The notes below the pieces were generated by a model. It was not told the DNA's origin, did no database searches, and saw only the letters and a list, made by a program, of their open reading frames with translations. Positions 26,788 through 35,336 of a stretch of DNA of 64,000 nt are shown here, in pieces. Numbering within the stretch: the first letter of the stretch is position 1; each line of letters opens with the position of its first letter. Location: assembly GCF_001866665.1 (NCBI RefSeq), contig NZ_MLYO01000055.1, positions 1 to 64,000 of the forward strand, in the 5' to 3' direction. The stretch comes from Streptomyces monashensis (GTDB taxonomy: Bacteria > Actinomycetota > Actinomycetes > Streptomycetales > Streptomycetaceae). Position numbers and translations under genes: made by a program.

Positions 26788-29145
26788 TTGAGTCGTGAAA
26801 CTGACACTCCGTCCTCCGGGCCCAACGGGCGCGGGGGAGCCGCATACCCCTCCGGCACGCCGCCGTACGGGACCCCCATGGCTACCGATGACGGTTCGGG
26901 TGCGGGCCGTTCGGGCTCGCAGCCGGAGGAGAAGAAGACCGAGACCACGCTGACGACCCGGATCCGGATCAACATCCCCGGATCCCGGCCCATTCCGCCG
27001 GTCGTCGTGCGCAAGCCGGTCGGTGACACCGACGCCGGTGAGGACGCGCCCGCCGCCGACACGCGGCCCGCGCCCGAGCGTCCGGCCGCCGGCGAGGCCC
27101 CCGCCGGACCGCCGGCCCAGGCCGACGAGAAGCCCAGCGACTGGTTCGCGCCCCGCAAGTCCTCGGCCCCCAAGGGCGGTCCGGGCGGTGGCGGGGCGGG
27201 CGGTGCCGGAACCCAGGCCGGTTCCGCCGGGGCCACCGGCGCCACGGGCGCACCGGCCGCCCGTCCGGGTGGTCCGGGGGCGTCCGGTACGACGGGTACC
27301 ACCGGCGCACGCTCCGGCGGCGGCCGTCCCGGCGGTGTCGTCGGCTCCATGAGCGTGCCCGGCGCCGGCCGTTCCGGCACCACGAACGGCTCGGGTCTGC
27401 CCGGCGCCACCGGCGGCCCCGTCGCCCCCGGACACGGCGGCGGCACCGGCTCCTTCGACGTGACCGAGGCGCTGAACGCGGGCCCGCTGGCGGGCGGCTC
27501 CCGCTCCGGCCCGGCCGCGAACGCCGAGCCCCGCCGCGACGAGCTGCCGTACTTCTCGGAGAACGGCGGCCAGGACACCTACGGCGGTGCCGGCACCCCC
27601 GGGCACGACGGCTTCGGCACGGGCGCGAGCGGTGCCAACGGGCACGGCGGCGCCAGCGGCCTGGGCGGTCCGAACGGCCCCGGCGGCCTGGGCGGCGGCC
27701 CGGCCGGCCCCACCAGCGGCCCGGTCACCGGCGACGGCGCCCTCGCCCCGTCGCCCGGCGGTCCCCGCCCGGGCGGCGATCCGTTCGCCGCCCCGGGCAG
27801 TGGCGGCGAGCCCTTCGGCAGCCCGGCCGGCGGCTTCGACGCCCCCGGCGGCCGGAGCACTCCGCCCCCGCGCAGCGCCCTCGCCGACATCGCCGACCTG
27901 GACGGTCCCACGGCGCCCGGCGCTCCGGCCGCTGCCCCGGGTGGTCCCGGCGGTCTCGGCCCCGGCGGCGGGATCAGCGACGACACCGCGATCCTCACCC
28001 CGCAGAAGCCGGCCCCGGAACCGGGCACGCCCGGCTACCGCCGTAGCGACAACGTCTCCGGACACACCGTCACCAGCGGCATCCCGGTCGTCCCGAGCGG
28101 CGGCAACTCCCCGTTCGGCGGCCCCGGGAACCGGACCGACCCGGCCGCCACACCGGAGCCCGCCCCCGCGCCGAAGCCCAAGGCGCAGGCCGCGCCCAGG
28201 AAGAAGGGCCGCAGCAAGCTGGTGCTGCTCGGCGTCGGCGTGGTCGTCGTCGCGGGCGGTGCCTACGGCGCCGGACTGCTGATGAACCACACCGACGTGC
28301 CCAAGGGCACCACGGTGCTCGGCGTCGACATCGGCGGCGGCACCCGCGACGACGCCGTCAAGAAGCTCGACGACGCGTTCGGCAGCCGGGTGAACAAGCC
28401 GCTGAAGCTCACCGTGGACGGCAGGACGGTGGCCCTCACGCCGGAGAACGCCGGGCTCCAGTTCGACTTCCAGGCCACCGTCGGCAAGGCCGCGACCAGC
28501 GACTACAACCCCATCAGCGTCGTCGGCTCGCTCTTCGGGCAGAAACGTGTGATCGCGCCCGAGATGCCGGTGGACGAGGAGAAGCTCCAGGCCGCCCTCC
28601 AGCAGGCCGGCGGCGGCTCCGGCCTCTCGTCCGACGGCACCATCAGGTTCGAGGCGGGCCGGGCCGTCGCCGTCTACGGCAAGCCGGGCAAGGGCATCGA
28701 CGCGGCCTCCTCGACCCAGGCGGTCGAACAGGCCTACCGCACCGCCGTGGAGACGGACAACGCGACGCCGGTCGCCGTCCCGACGACCACGCAGCAGCCG
28801 ACGGTGCCCAACGCCGAGGTCGACCGCGAGATGAAGGAGTTCGCGGAGCCGGCGATGTCCGGCATAGTGACGGTGCAGACGGACGCCGCGCACTCGATCC
28901 GGATGAGCCCGCAGAAGTCGCTGTGGAAGTTCCTCCGGGTGAAGGCCGTCAACGGCAAGCTGGTCGACAGCCCCGACATGGCCGCCCTGCAGCAGCTCTA
29001 CGGCAACGCCTTCAACGGCGTGCTCATCACCCGCGGCAACGGCAAGAAGACGCAGGTCACGCCGCAGGACATCTACGGCGCTCTGCGCCAGGCGCTGATG
29101 AGCAGGACCAACCGGGTCGCGGTCATCTCGACCAACCCCAGTTAG
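26788..29145 (+). CDS. Membrane-anchored protein with long Gly/Pro-rich region and PG_binding_4-like domains
   Basis: A 785-residue protein in three parts. The first 460 or so residues are low-complexity, rich in Gly, Pro, Ala and Ser, and probably disordered and cytoplasmic. A basic patch RKKGRSK then leads to a single helix (about 477-500). The outside part has PG_binding_4-like repeats (TTVLGVDIGGGTRDDAVKKL, with VDGRTVALTPENAGL), as in proteins related to the VanW/L,D-transpeptidase group, but no transpeptidase domain is visible. The likely start is TTG 26788 (MSRETDTPSSG) with GGGAG nine bases before it; the frame is open upstream. Probably a cell-wall-associated protein. Confidence 0.75.
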   Translation: MSRETDTPSSGPNGRGGAAYPSGTPPYGTPMATDDGSGAGRSGSQPEEKKTETTLTTRIRINIPGSRPIPPVVVRKPVGDTDAGEDAPAADTRPAPERPAAGEAPAGPPAQADEKPSDWFAPRKSSAPKGGPGGGGAGGAGTQAGSAGATGATGAPAARPGGPGASGTTGTTGARSGGGRPGGVVGSMSVPGAGRSGTTNGSGLPGATGGPVAPGHGGGTGSFDVTEALNAGPLAGGSRSGPAANAEPRRDELPYFSENGGQDTYGGAGTPGHDGFGTGASGANGHGGASGLGGPNGPGGLGGGPAGPTSGPVTGDGALAPSPGGPRPGGDPFAAPGSGGEPFGSPAGGFDAPGGRSTPPPRSALADIADLDGPTAPGAPAAAPGGPGGLGPGGGISDDTAILTPQKPAPEPGTPGYRRSDNVSGHTVTSGIPVVPSGGNSPFGGPGNRTDPAATPEPAPAPKPKAQAAPRKKGRSKLVLLGVGVVVVAGGAYGAGLLMNHTDVPKGTTVLGVDIGGGTRDDAVKKLDDAFGSRVNKPLKLTVDGRTVALTPENAGLQFDFQATVGKAATSDYNPISVVGSLFGQKRVIAPEMPVDEEKLQAALQQAGGGSGLSSDGTIRFEAGRAVAVYGKPGKGIDAASSTQAVEQAYRTAVETDNATPVAVPTTTQQPTVPNAEVDREMKEFAEPAMSGIVTVQTDAAHSIRMSPQKSLWKFLRVKAVNGKLVDSPDMAALQQLYGNAFNGVLITRGNGKKTQVTPQDIYGALRQALMSRTNRVAVISTNPS

Positions 29146-29164
29146 TCACGCGGTACTTGGAGGA

Positions 29165-29188
29165 GCGCCCGGTGCGGACACCGGGCGC
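29165..29188 (+). terminator. Terminator after the peptidoglycan-binding-like gene
   Basis: Perfect ten-base G+C-rich inverted repeat (29165-29174 with 29179-29188) with a four-base loop, 20 bases after the stop codon. A partly complementary GGAG/CTCC pair extends it outward. No T-run, as usual in this genus. Confidence 0.7.
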
Positions 29189-29239
29189 CCCTCCGTCGTA
29201 CCCGTCTCCCGGCCCCGCCGTGTCTGTCACCCGATCCGC

Positions 29240-29253
29240 ATGACATCTGTCAT
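29240..29253. promoter_or_regulatory. Palindrome ATGACA-TC-TGTCAT, candidate operator for the ABC/two-component operon
   Basis: Perfect six-base inverted repeat ATGACA/TGTCAT around two bases, 60 bases before the start of the ABC exporter ATPase gene. LuxR/NarL-type response regulators bind such short inverted repeats, and a regulator of that class is the last gene of the same operon, so autoregulation is likely. The binding protein is inferred, not shown. Confidence 0.55.
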
Positions 29254-29312
29254 CCGCCTCCCAGGACCCGCGACACTGCCGGGTCCGGTGCCCGTTCGGC
29301 GAGCATGGGGGC

Positions 29313-30242
29313 ATGACAACGACTGCGGCACCGGCCACCGCCACACCGGTGGTCGGCTTCGACCAGGTGACCAAGACGTACGGCAGTGTGCGGGCCGTGG
29401 ACGGGCTCTCCCTCGCCCTGCACCCCGGCGAGACCGTCGCCCTCCTCGGCCCGAACGGGGCCGGCAAGTCCACCACCCTCGATCTGCTCCTCGGTCTGAA
29501 GAACGCCGACAGCGGCACGGTGAACGTGTTCGGCACCAGTCCGCGCGAGGCCATCGTCGCCGGGCGCGTCGGCGCCATGCTGCAGAGCGGCGGCCTGATG
29601 GACGAGGTCACCGTCGGCGAGATGGTGAAGCTGGCCTGCTCGCTGCACCCCAAGGCGTACAAGGCCGCCGACGTGATGGCCCGCGCGGGCATCACGCAGA
29701 TCGCCGACCGCAAGGTCAACAAGCTCTCCGGCGGACAGTCCCAGCGCGTCCGCTTCGCCCTCGCCACCGCCGGCGACAGCGACCTGATCATCCTGGACGA
29801 GCCGACCACCGGCATGGACGTCTCCGCCCGCCAGGCCTTCTGGGCCACCATGCGCGAGCAGGCCGACCAGGGCCGTACCGTCCTCTTCGCCACCCACTAC
29901 CTCGAAGAGGCCGACGCGATCGCCGACCGGGTGCTCGTCCTGCACCGCGGCCGGCTCCTCGCCGACGGCACCGCCGCCGAGATCAAGGCCAAGGCCGGCG
30001 CCCGCCGCATCGCCTTCGACCTGGAGGGCGCCATCGACGAGGCCGCCCTGCGCGCCCTGCCCTTCCTGACCTCCGTCGACGTGTCGGGGCAGACCGTCCG
30101 CATCCAGTCGTCCGACGCCGACGCCACCGTCCACGCCCTGTACGGCCTCGGCGTCTACCCCCGCAACCTCGAAGTCGCCGGCCTCGGCCTGGAGCAGGCC
30201 TTCGTCGCCATCACGCAGGCCGAGGAGGCCAAGCAGTCATGA
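29313..30242 (+). CDS. ABC exporter ATP-binding protein
   Basis: ATPase of 309 residues of the daunorubicin-resistance/linearmycin-exporter type. Walker A GPNGAGKS at 46-53, signature LSGGQSQRV, Walker B LIILDEPTTGMD and H-loop FATHYLEEAD are intact. The C-terminal domain after residue 230 is the usual DUF4162-like segment. It overlaps the permease start by 4 bases; kinase and regulator genes follow. Such ABC plus NarL-type two-component sets often sense and export membrane-active compounds, or respond to lipid state. Substrate unknown. Confidence 0.9.
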   Translation: MTTTAAPATATPVVGFDQVTKTYGSVRAVDGLSLALHPGETVALLGPNGAGKSTTLDLLLGLKNADSGTVNVFGTSPREAIVAGRVGAMLQSGGLMDEVTVGEMVKLACSLHPKAYKAADVMARAGITQIADRKVNKLSGGQSQRVRFALATAGDSDLIILDEPTTGMDVSARQAFWATMREQADQGRTVLFATHYLEEADAIADRVLVLHRGRLLADGTAAEIKAKAGARRIAFDLEGAIDEAALRALPFLTSVDVSGQTVRIQSSDADATVHALYGLGVYPRNLEVAGLGLEQAFVAITQAEEAKQS

Positions 30243-30976
30243 ACGCCCTGATCAAGCTGGAACTGGTCCGCGCCTTCCGTAACAAGAAGTTCCTGTTCTT
30301 CTCGGTGCTCTACCCGGCGATCCTCTTCCTGATCATCGCGGGCAACGCCAAGGACACCAGGGTCGACGGCACGGGCCTGACTCTCCCGACGTACATGATG
30401 GTCTCCATGGCCTCCTTCGGCGCCCTGACCGCCGTGCTGATGGGCAACAGCGAGCGCATCGCCAAGGAGCGCGAGGGCGGCTGGGTGCGGCAGCTGCGGC
30501 TGACCCCGCTGCCGGGGCGCGGCTACGTCCTCGCCAAGACCGCCAGCGCCGCCGTGGTGAGCCTGCCGTCGATCGTCGTGGTCTTCCTGGCCGGCGCCGT
30601 GATCAAGCACGTACGGCTGGACGCCTGGCAGTGGCTCGCGCTCACCGGCATCATCTGGGCCGGCAGCCTCGTCTTCGCCGCGCTCGGCGTCGCCATCGGC
30701 TACGTCGCCTCCGGGGACGCGGTCCGCCCCATCACGATGATCGTCTACTTCGGTCTGTCGATCCTCGGCGGCCTGTGGATGCCGACCACGACCTTCCCGC
30801 AGTTCCTGCAGGACATCGCGAAGTGGCTGCCCACGCACGCGTACGCTGCTCTCGGGCGGGCGATCGAGCAGAGCCAGGCCCCGCACACGACGGACATCGC
30901 CATCCTCGCCGTCTACTTCGTCCTGTTCGCGGGCGGCGCTGCCTGGCTGTACCGGAAGGACACGCTGAAGGCGTGA
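30239..30976 (+). CDS. ABC-2 type exporter permease
   Basis: Membrane subunit of 245 residues with six predicted helices. It starts MNALIKLELVRAFRNKKFLF, a cytoplasmic amphipathic stretch typical of ABC-2 permeases, and has the conserved ERIAKEREGGWVRQLRLTPL segment. It ends with the helix before YRKDTLKA. The ATG overlaps the ATPase stop, so the two are made together. Partner of the ATPase at 29313. Confidence 0.9.
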   Translation: MNALIKLELVRAFRNKKFLFFSVLYPAILFLIIAGNAKDTRVDGTGLTLPTYMMVSMASFGALTAVLMGNSERIAKEREGGWVRQLRLTPLPGRGYVLAKTASAAVVSLPSIVVVFLAGAVIKHVRLDAWQWLALTGIIWAGSLVFAALGVAIGYVASGDAVRPITMIVYFGLSILGGLWMPTTTFPQFLQDIAKWLPTHAYAALGRAIEQSQAPHTTDIAILAVYFVLFAGGAAWLYRKDTLKA

Positions 30977-30981
30977 GCACC

Positions 30982-32175
30982 ATGACGGAAGACCAGGGGG
31001 CCGGCGACAAGCGGCCGGAGACCCAGGTACGGATCGGCCAGGCGCCCCGAGTCCGGCGCGAGGTGCTGGTCAAGGCGCTGTGGATCGGCGTCTGGCTGGT
31101 CTTCCTCAGCTCGCCGGTCCACGACCTGGTGGCCGGCGACCACACCCAGGGTGCCACCGTGGCAGGCGCCATCGGACTCACCGCGTTCGTCGGCGCCTAT
31201 CTGATGCTGGTCTTCCGGAACATGGGCCGGCCCTTCGACCCGCCGTTCGCCGTCACGCTGCTCGCGGTGATGGGCGTCCTCGCCCCGCTGCTGAACTACA
31301 CCCTCGGTGACGCCTGGGGCGGACTGTTCGTCTACGTCTCGGTGGCCTGCGGGGTGACCCTGCCCCTGCGCGCCGCGTCCTGGGCGATCCCGGCGACGGC
31401 CGTGGTGATGTACCTGGTCGCCCTGCACAACGGCCGGCCCGGCTGGGACGAGTCCCTGCTCCTCGTCTTCCTCATCGGCTTCGCGATGGTCGGGGTGGGC
31501 CAACTGGTCCGTACGACGATCGAGTTGCGCAAGGCCCGGGCCACCGTCGCCCATCTCGCCGCCAACGAGGAACGCCTGCGCCTCGCCCGCGACCTGCACG
31601 ACCTGCTCGGCCACTCGCTCTCCCTGATCACGCTGAAGAGCGAGCTGGCCGGCCGGATGCTGCCCGACCACCCCGACAAGGCGGCCCAGCAGGTCGCCGA
31701 CATCGAGCAGGTCAGCCGGCAGGCGCTGGTCGACGTGCGCGAGGCCGTCACCGGGTACCGGCGGCCCCGGCTCGCCGCCGAACTCGCCGGCACCCAGGTC
31801 GCGCTGACCGCCGCCGGTGTCGCCGCCGACATGCCCGCCGAACCCGACCTCTCCGGCGTCCCGGAGGAGTCCGAGTCCGCGCTCGCCTGGGCGCTGCGCG
31901 AGGCGGTCACCAACGTGGTCCGGCACAGCGGCGCCGACCGCTGCCTCGTCCAGCTCACCCACCGGCAGACCCTCGACGGGCCGGTCCTCGAACTCTCCGT
32001 CGAGGACAACGGATCCGGCGGCGCCGGGAGCGTCCCGGGCAACGGTCTGACCGGGCTCACCGAGCGGCTGGAGAAGGCCGGCGGCAGCCTGGAGGCGGGC
32101 CGTGCGGGGCACGGCTTCCGGCTCGTCGCCCGCGTCCCCACGGCCCCGGCGGGGGACGTAGGATCCGGGGCATGA
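30982..32175 (+). CDS. Sensor histidine kinase (HisKA_3, DesK/NarL-partner type)
   Basis: Membrane histidine kinase of 397 residues. Five or six helices (about 30-175) are followed by the dimerisation helix with phospho-acceptor His206 in RLARDLHDLLGHSLS, and a GHKL ATPase domain with REAVTNVVRHSGA (N-box) and VEDNGSGGAG (G1). No extracellular sensor domain, so it may sense membrane state or the exporter itself. The start could be ATG 30982 (chosen, with GAAGG about nine bases upstream) or GTG 30973, which overlaps the permease stop. It phosphorylates the regulator encoded next, whose start overlaps its stop. Confidence 0.9.
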   Translation: MTEDQGAGDKRPETQVRIGQAPRVRREVLVKALWIGVWLVFLSSPVHDLVAGDHTQGATVAGAIGLTAFVGAYLMLVFRNMGRPFDPPFAVTLLAVMGVLAPLLNYTLGDAWGGLFVYVSVACGVTLPLRAASWAIPATAVVMYLVALHNGRPGWDESLLLVFLIGFAMVGVGQLVRTTIELRKARATVAHLAANEERLRLARDLHDLLGHSLSLITLKSELAGRMLPDHPDKAAQQVADIEQVSRQALVDVREAVTGYRRPRLAAELAGTQVALTAAGVAADMPAEPDLSGVPEESESALAWALREAVTNVVRHSGADRCLVQLTHRQTLDGPVLELSVEDNGSGGAGSVPGNGLTGLTERLEKAGGSLEAGRAGHGFRLVARVPTAPAGDVGSGA

Positions 32176-32786
32176 CGTGCACGATCAAGGTCCTGCTGGC
32201 CGAGGACCAGTCGATGGTCCGCGAGGCGCTGGCCGCGCTGCTCGGCCTGGAGGCGGACATCGAGGTCGTCGCCCAGGTCGCGCGCGGGGACCAGGTGCTC
32301 GCCGCCGTCGGCGCGCACGACGTGGACGTGGCCCTGCTCGACATCGAGATGCCCGGCTGCACCGGCATCGAGGCGGCCGCCCGGGTGCACCGGGAGTTCC
32401 CGCAGGTCAAGCTGGTCGTCCTGACCACCTTCGGCCGGCCCGGCTATCTGCGCAGCGCCATGGAGGCGGGCGCCGACGCCTTCCTCGTCAAGGACGCCCC
32501 GGCCGCCCAGCTCGCCGAGGCGATCCGCAGGGTGCTCGCCGGTGAGCGGGTCATCGACCCGACCCTCGCCGCCGCCGCGCTCGCCGAGGGCGCCAACCCT
32601 CTCACCGAGCGCGAACGCGAGGTGCTGCGCGCGGCGGCCGACGGCGCGACCAACGCCGAACTGGCCGGCGCCCTGCACCTCTCCCAGGGCACGGTCCGCA
32701 ACTACCTCTCCACCGCCATCCAGAAGCTGGCGGTGCGCAACCGCGCGGAGGCGGTGCGGACGGCCCGGGAGAAGGGGTGGCTCTGA
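32172..32786 (+). CDS. LuxR/NarL family response regulator
   Basis: Response regulator of 204 residues. The receiver domain has acidic residues at the N-terminus (AEDQ), phospho-acceptor Asp57 in ALLDIEM, and the Lys in FLVKDAP. The C-terminal LuxR helix-turn-helix reads LTEREREVLRAAADGATNAE followed by LHLSQGTVRNYLS. It is the end of a four-gene operon (ATPase, permease, kinase, regulator). It probably binds the palindrome at 29240-29253 upstream of its own operon. Confidence 0.92.
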   Translation: MTCTIKVLLAEDQSMVREALAALLGLEADIEVVAQVARGDQVLAAVGAHDVDVALLDIEMPGCTGIEAAARVHREFPQVKLVVLTTFGRPGYLRSAMEAGADAFLVKDAPAAQLAEAIRRVLAGERVIDPTLAAAALAEGANPLTEREREVLRAAADGATNAELAGALHLSQGTVRNYLSTAIQKLAVRNRAEAVRTAREKGWL

Positions 32787-32804
32787 AAGCGCCCGGCGGG
32801 CACG

Positions 32805-33671
32805 TCAGTTGAGCATGGCCCGCGCGGTGTGCGCCTGTTCGCGCACCTTGCGGGCGGCCGGCTCGTCGACGACCTCGATCAGCTCGGCGTAGGCGTCCAG
32901 TTCCGCCGCCCCCGAGACGAACTCGCCGCGCTGCACCAGCAGTTGCCCCCGCTCGTAGCGCAGCCGGGCCGGGTGTGACGGCACCAGCAGCGCCAGTTCC
33001 ACGGCCCACAGCGCCACGTCCGACCGCTCGGGACGGGCGGCGGCCCAGGCCCGTATGTTGTTCAGGACGCGCTGGACGACCTCCAGCGGCGCCGCGGGCT
33101 CCAGCACGGCGGGATCCAGCGGCGCTCCGGTGGCCCCGACCACGAGCAGCTCCGCGTCGGTCCCGGTCAGCACCCGGCCGCCCTCGAAGGGATCGGCCAG
33201 CACCTGCTCCTGCGCCGCGCCGAACCCCACCACGAAGTGCCCCGGCAGGGCGACCCCGTACACCGGGGCCCCCGCCCGCCGGGCGGCCTCCAGCCACACC
33301 ACCGACAGCAGGATCGGCAGCCCGCGCCGGCGCCGCAGCACCTCGTGCAGCAGCGAGGACTCCAGCCGCTGGTAGTCGCCGGGCGTCCCGTGGAACGCGT
33401 AGCACCCGCCCAGCAGCCGCCGTACGGCCTCCGCCCAGGCACGCGGCCCGCCCGGCCGGTACGGCAGCTCGCCCGCCAGCCGGTCCAGCTCCAGCTGTGC
33501 CGCGTCGATCCCGTGCTCGTCCAGCGAGCCGTCCGCCGCGGCGCCGATCAGCAGGCACAGCGCGGACAGGTCCGGCCGCTCGGCGCGCGCCTCCTCGGCG
33601 AACCTGCGGCGCAGCTCGGCGGCGCGCTCCGGCGGCGGCGGATAGGGCGGCGGCAGGTGCGGGTGCGGCAT
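32805..33671 (-). CDS. SirB1/transglutaminase-like domain protein
   Basis: A 288-residue protein of the SirB1 family (transglutaminase-like fold plus a C-terminal tetratricopeptide-like part). The segments GDYQRLESSLLHEVLRRRRG, PILLSVVWLEAARRAGAPV and GVALPGHFVVGFG are the conserved core, with the His in LPGHF. Start chosen at ATG 33671; a GTG at 33692 would overlap the acetyltransferase stop. It lies seven bases after that gene on the same strand, so the two form a leftward pair. Its biochemical role is unknown in the family. Confidence 0.8.
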   Translation of the reverse strand: MPHPHLPPPYPPPPERAAELRRRFAEEARAERPDLSALCLLIGAAADGSLDEHGIDAAQLELDRLAGELPYRPGGPRAWAEAVRRLLGGCYAFHGTPGDYQRLESSLLHEVLRRRRGLPILLSVVWLEAARRAGAPVYGVALPGHFVVGFGAAQEQVLADPFEGGRVLTGTDAELLVVGATGAPLDPAVLEPAAPLEVVQRVLNNIRAWAAARPERSDVALWAVELALLVPSHPARLRYERGQLLVQRGEFVSGAAELDAYAELIEVVDEPAARKVREQAHTARAMLN

Positions 33672-33678
33672 GACAGGC

Positions 33679-34710
33679 TCAGGCCCTTCCACGGCGCTCG
33701 TCCGGTGCGTCCGGCGCCCGGTAGTGGTGGTAGGTGTGGTGCGGCGTGAAGCCCAGCGCTGCGTACAGCGCCCGCGCGCCCTCGTTGTCGGTCTCGACCT
33801 GGAGCCAGGCCGCCGACGCGCCCTCGTCCAGCGCCCGCCGGGCCAGCGCGGCCATCACCTCCGTGGCGAGCCCCGCGCGGCGCCGGGCGGGGTCCACCTC
33901 GACGGCGGCGAACCCGGCCCACCGTCCGTCCACGACGCACCGCCCGATCGCCGCCGGCGGCGCGGCAGCGTCTCCTGTGTCCCCCGGCACGGTCGCGAAC
34001 CACACCGAGGGTCCCGTGCCGAGCACCCGCAGGGCCACCTCGCTCACTCCCTTGCGCTGGTACCGGGCGAGCCACGCCTCGTCCGCCTCCCGGGCCAGGG
34101 TCACACCGGCGCCCTCGGCCCGGTCCGCGACCGGCGCCAGGGCGCCGGTCCACACCTCGGCACTCACCTCCCGCACCCAGCCGCGCCGCTCCAGCTCCGC
34201 GCAGAGCAGCTCCTGTGTGCCCTCGGCGCCGGTGGCGGTCTGGACGTAGGCGGGCAGCCCACGCTCGCCGTACCAGCGTCGTACGGCATCCAGGGCCGCG
34301 TCGAGGGGGAGTCCCGGATCGCCGAGCGGCAGCACGCTGTTGGCCCGCCGGGTGAAGCCGGAGGCTGCCCGCAGCTCCCACTGGCCGAGCCGCTCGCTCT
34401 CCACGGGCTGCCAGCCGCGCGCGCCGACGCGCGCCAGTTCCTCGTACGAGGCGGCGGGCCCCCGGCGGCGCGCGGGCGCGGCGGGCACGACCTTGGCGGC
34501 TACCACGGAGTTCTCCGCGATGCGGACGCTCTCGCCGTTCCGCCGCGTGATCATGAGCACGCCATCAGTCCAGGATGTGAGAACCCCCACCGTGTCGGTG
34601 AACTTCTCCGATCTCCCTCCAGAGGCTTCCAAGCGCCGCACGGAGACGCGTTTTCCCACGTCAGCAGGGGTAATACGGACCACCAGACGTCCTGCCGCCG
34701 AGATTTCCAC
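33679..34710 (-). CDS. GNAT family N-acetyltransferase
   Basis: A 343-residue protein. The first 70 or so residues form an SH3-like or KOW-like small domain (VRITPADVGKRVSVRRLEA), as found in Streptomyces acetyltransferases of this kind. The C-terminal GNAT domain has the acetyl-CoA motif VEVDPARRRAGLATEVMAAL and the beta-bulge region VETDNEGARALYAALGF. GTG start with AGGAGGGG about 13 bases upstream, a little far. It is divergent from the ferredoxin gene. The substrate cannot be named from sequence. Confidence 0.87.
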   Translation of the reverse strand: MEISAAGRLVVRITPADVGKRVSVRRLEASGGRSEKFTDTVGVLTSWTDGVLMITRRNGESVRIAENSVVAAKVVPAAPARRRGPAASYEELARVGARGWQPVESERLGQWELRAASGFTRRANSVLPLGDPGLPLDAALDAVRRWYGERGLPAYVQTATGAEGTQELLCAELERRGWVREVSAEVWTGALAPVADRAEGAGVTLAREADEAWLARYQRKGVSEVALRVLGTGPSVWFATVPGDTGDAAAPPAAIGRCVVDGRWAGFAAVEVDPARRRAGLATEVMAALARRALDEGASAAWLQVETDNEGARALYAALGFTPHHTYHHYRAPDAPDERRGRA

Positions 34711-34850
34711 CGGTCAGTTCACCCCTCCTGTTCGGATCATGCTCCGGAACGGAGATACTAGGGGCGGGCATCGACGACGCCGCGCTCCCGCGCGCCAGGC
34801 GGCGGAGCCTGAGGAGGCCCGCCAGCGCCCTATCGAGGAGGAACGACAGC

Positions 34851-35177
34851 GTGACCTACGTCATCGCAGAGCCTTGTGTCGATCTCAAGGACAAGGCGTG
34901 CATCGAGGAGTGCCCGGTCGACTGCATTTACGAGGGCCAGCGGTCCTTGTACATCCACCCGGACGAATGCGTCGACTGTGGCGCCTGTGAACCGGTCTGC
35001 CCGGTCGAGGCGATCTTCTACGAGGACGACGTGCCGGAGGAGTGGAAGGACTACTACAAGGCGAACGTCGAGTTCTTCGACGAGCTGGGCTCGCCCGGCG
35101 GTGCCAGCAAGCTGGGGCTGATCGAGCGCGACCACCCGTTCGTCGCCGCGCTGCCGCCGCAGTCGCACGACGAGTAA
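34851..35177 (+). CDS. fdxA: Seven-iron ferredoxin FdxA
   Basis: Electron carrier of 108 residues with one 3Fe-4S and one 4Fe-4S cluster. Cysteines at 9, 17 and 50 fit the three-iron cluster, and 21, 40, 43 and 46 the four-iron cluster, with the usual extra Cys25. The C-terminal extension (YKANVEFFDELGSPGG) is typical of actinobacterial and Azotobacter-type ferredoxins. GTG start after GAGGAACGA. It sits immediately upstream of dapC, separated by a terminator-like hairpin. Likely housekeeping electron donor, for example to cytochrome P450s. Confidence 0.93.
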   Translation: MTYVIAEPCVDLKDKACIEECPVDCIYEGQRSLYIHPDECVDCGACEPVCPVEAIFYEDDVPEEWKDYYKANVEFFDELGSPGGASKLGLIERDHPFVAALPPQSHDE

Positions 35178-35237
35178 TCCGGTAGCGGCCCGCTCCCCCT
35201 GTTCCGGGCCCCGCCCGAACCGGGGGACCCCCGACGC

Positions 35238-35293
35238 CGCCTCGGTCCCGTACGGCCCCGATCGCTCCGATCACGCCGCACGGGACCGAGGCG
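35238..35293 (+). terminator. Long-loop hairpin between fdxA and dapC
   Basis: Perfect 14-base inverted repeat (35238-35251 with 35280-35293), extendable by four bases with one mismatch, with a loop of about 28 bases. It lies 60 bases after the ferredoxin stop and 43 before dapC. Likely terminator of fdxA; attenuation of dapC is possible but not supported by any leader peptide. Confidence 0.55.
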
Positions 35294-35336
35294 TTTGCCG
35301 CAGCAGCCGCGCACGTACGAAAGTGAGCCACTGACC

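Noticed and set aside
26515..28893. 792-codon open frame opposite the Gly/Pro-rich protein gene
   Set aside because: Complement of low-complexity G+C-rich coding sequence; no family-like segment and no ribosome site.
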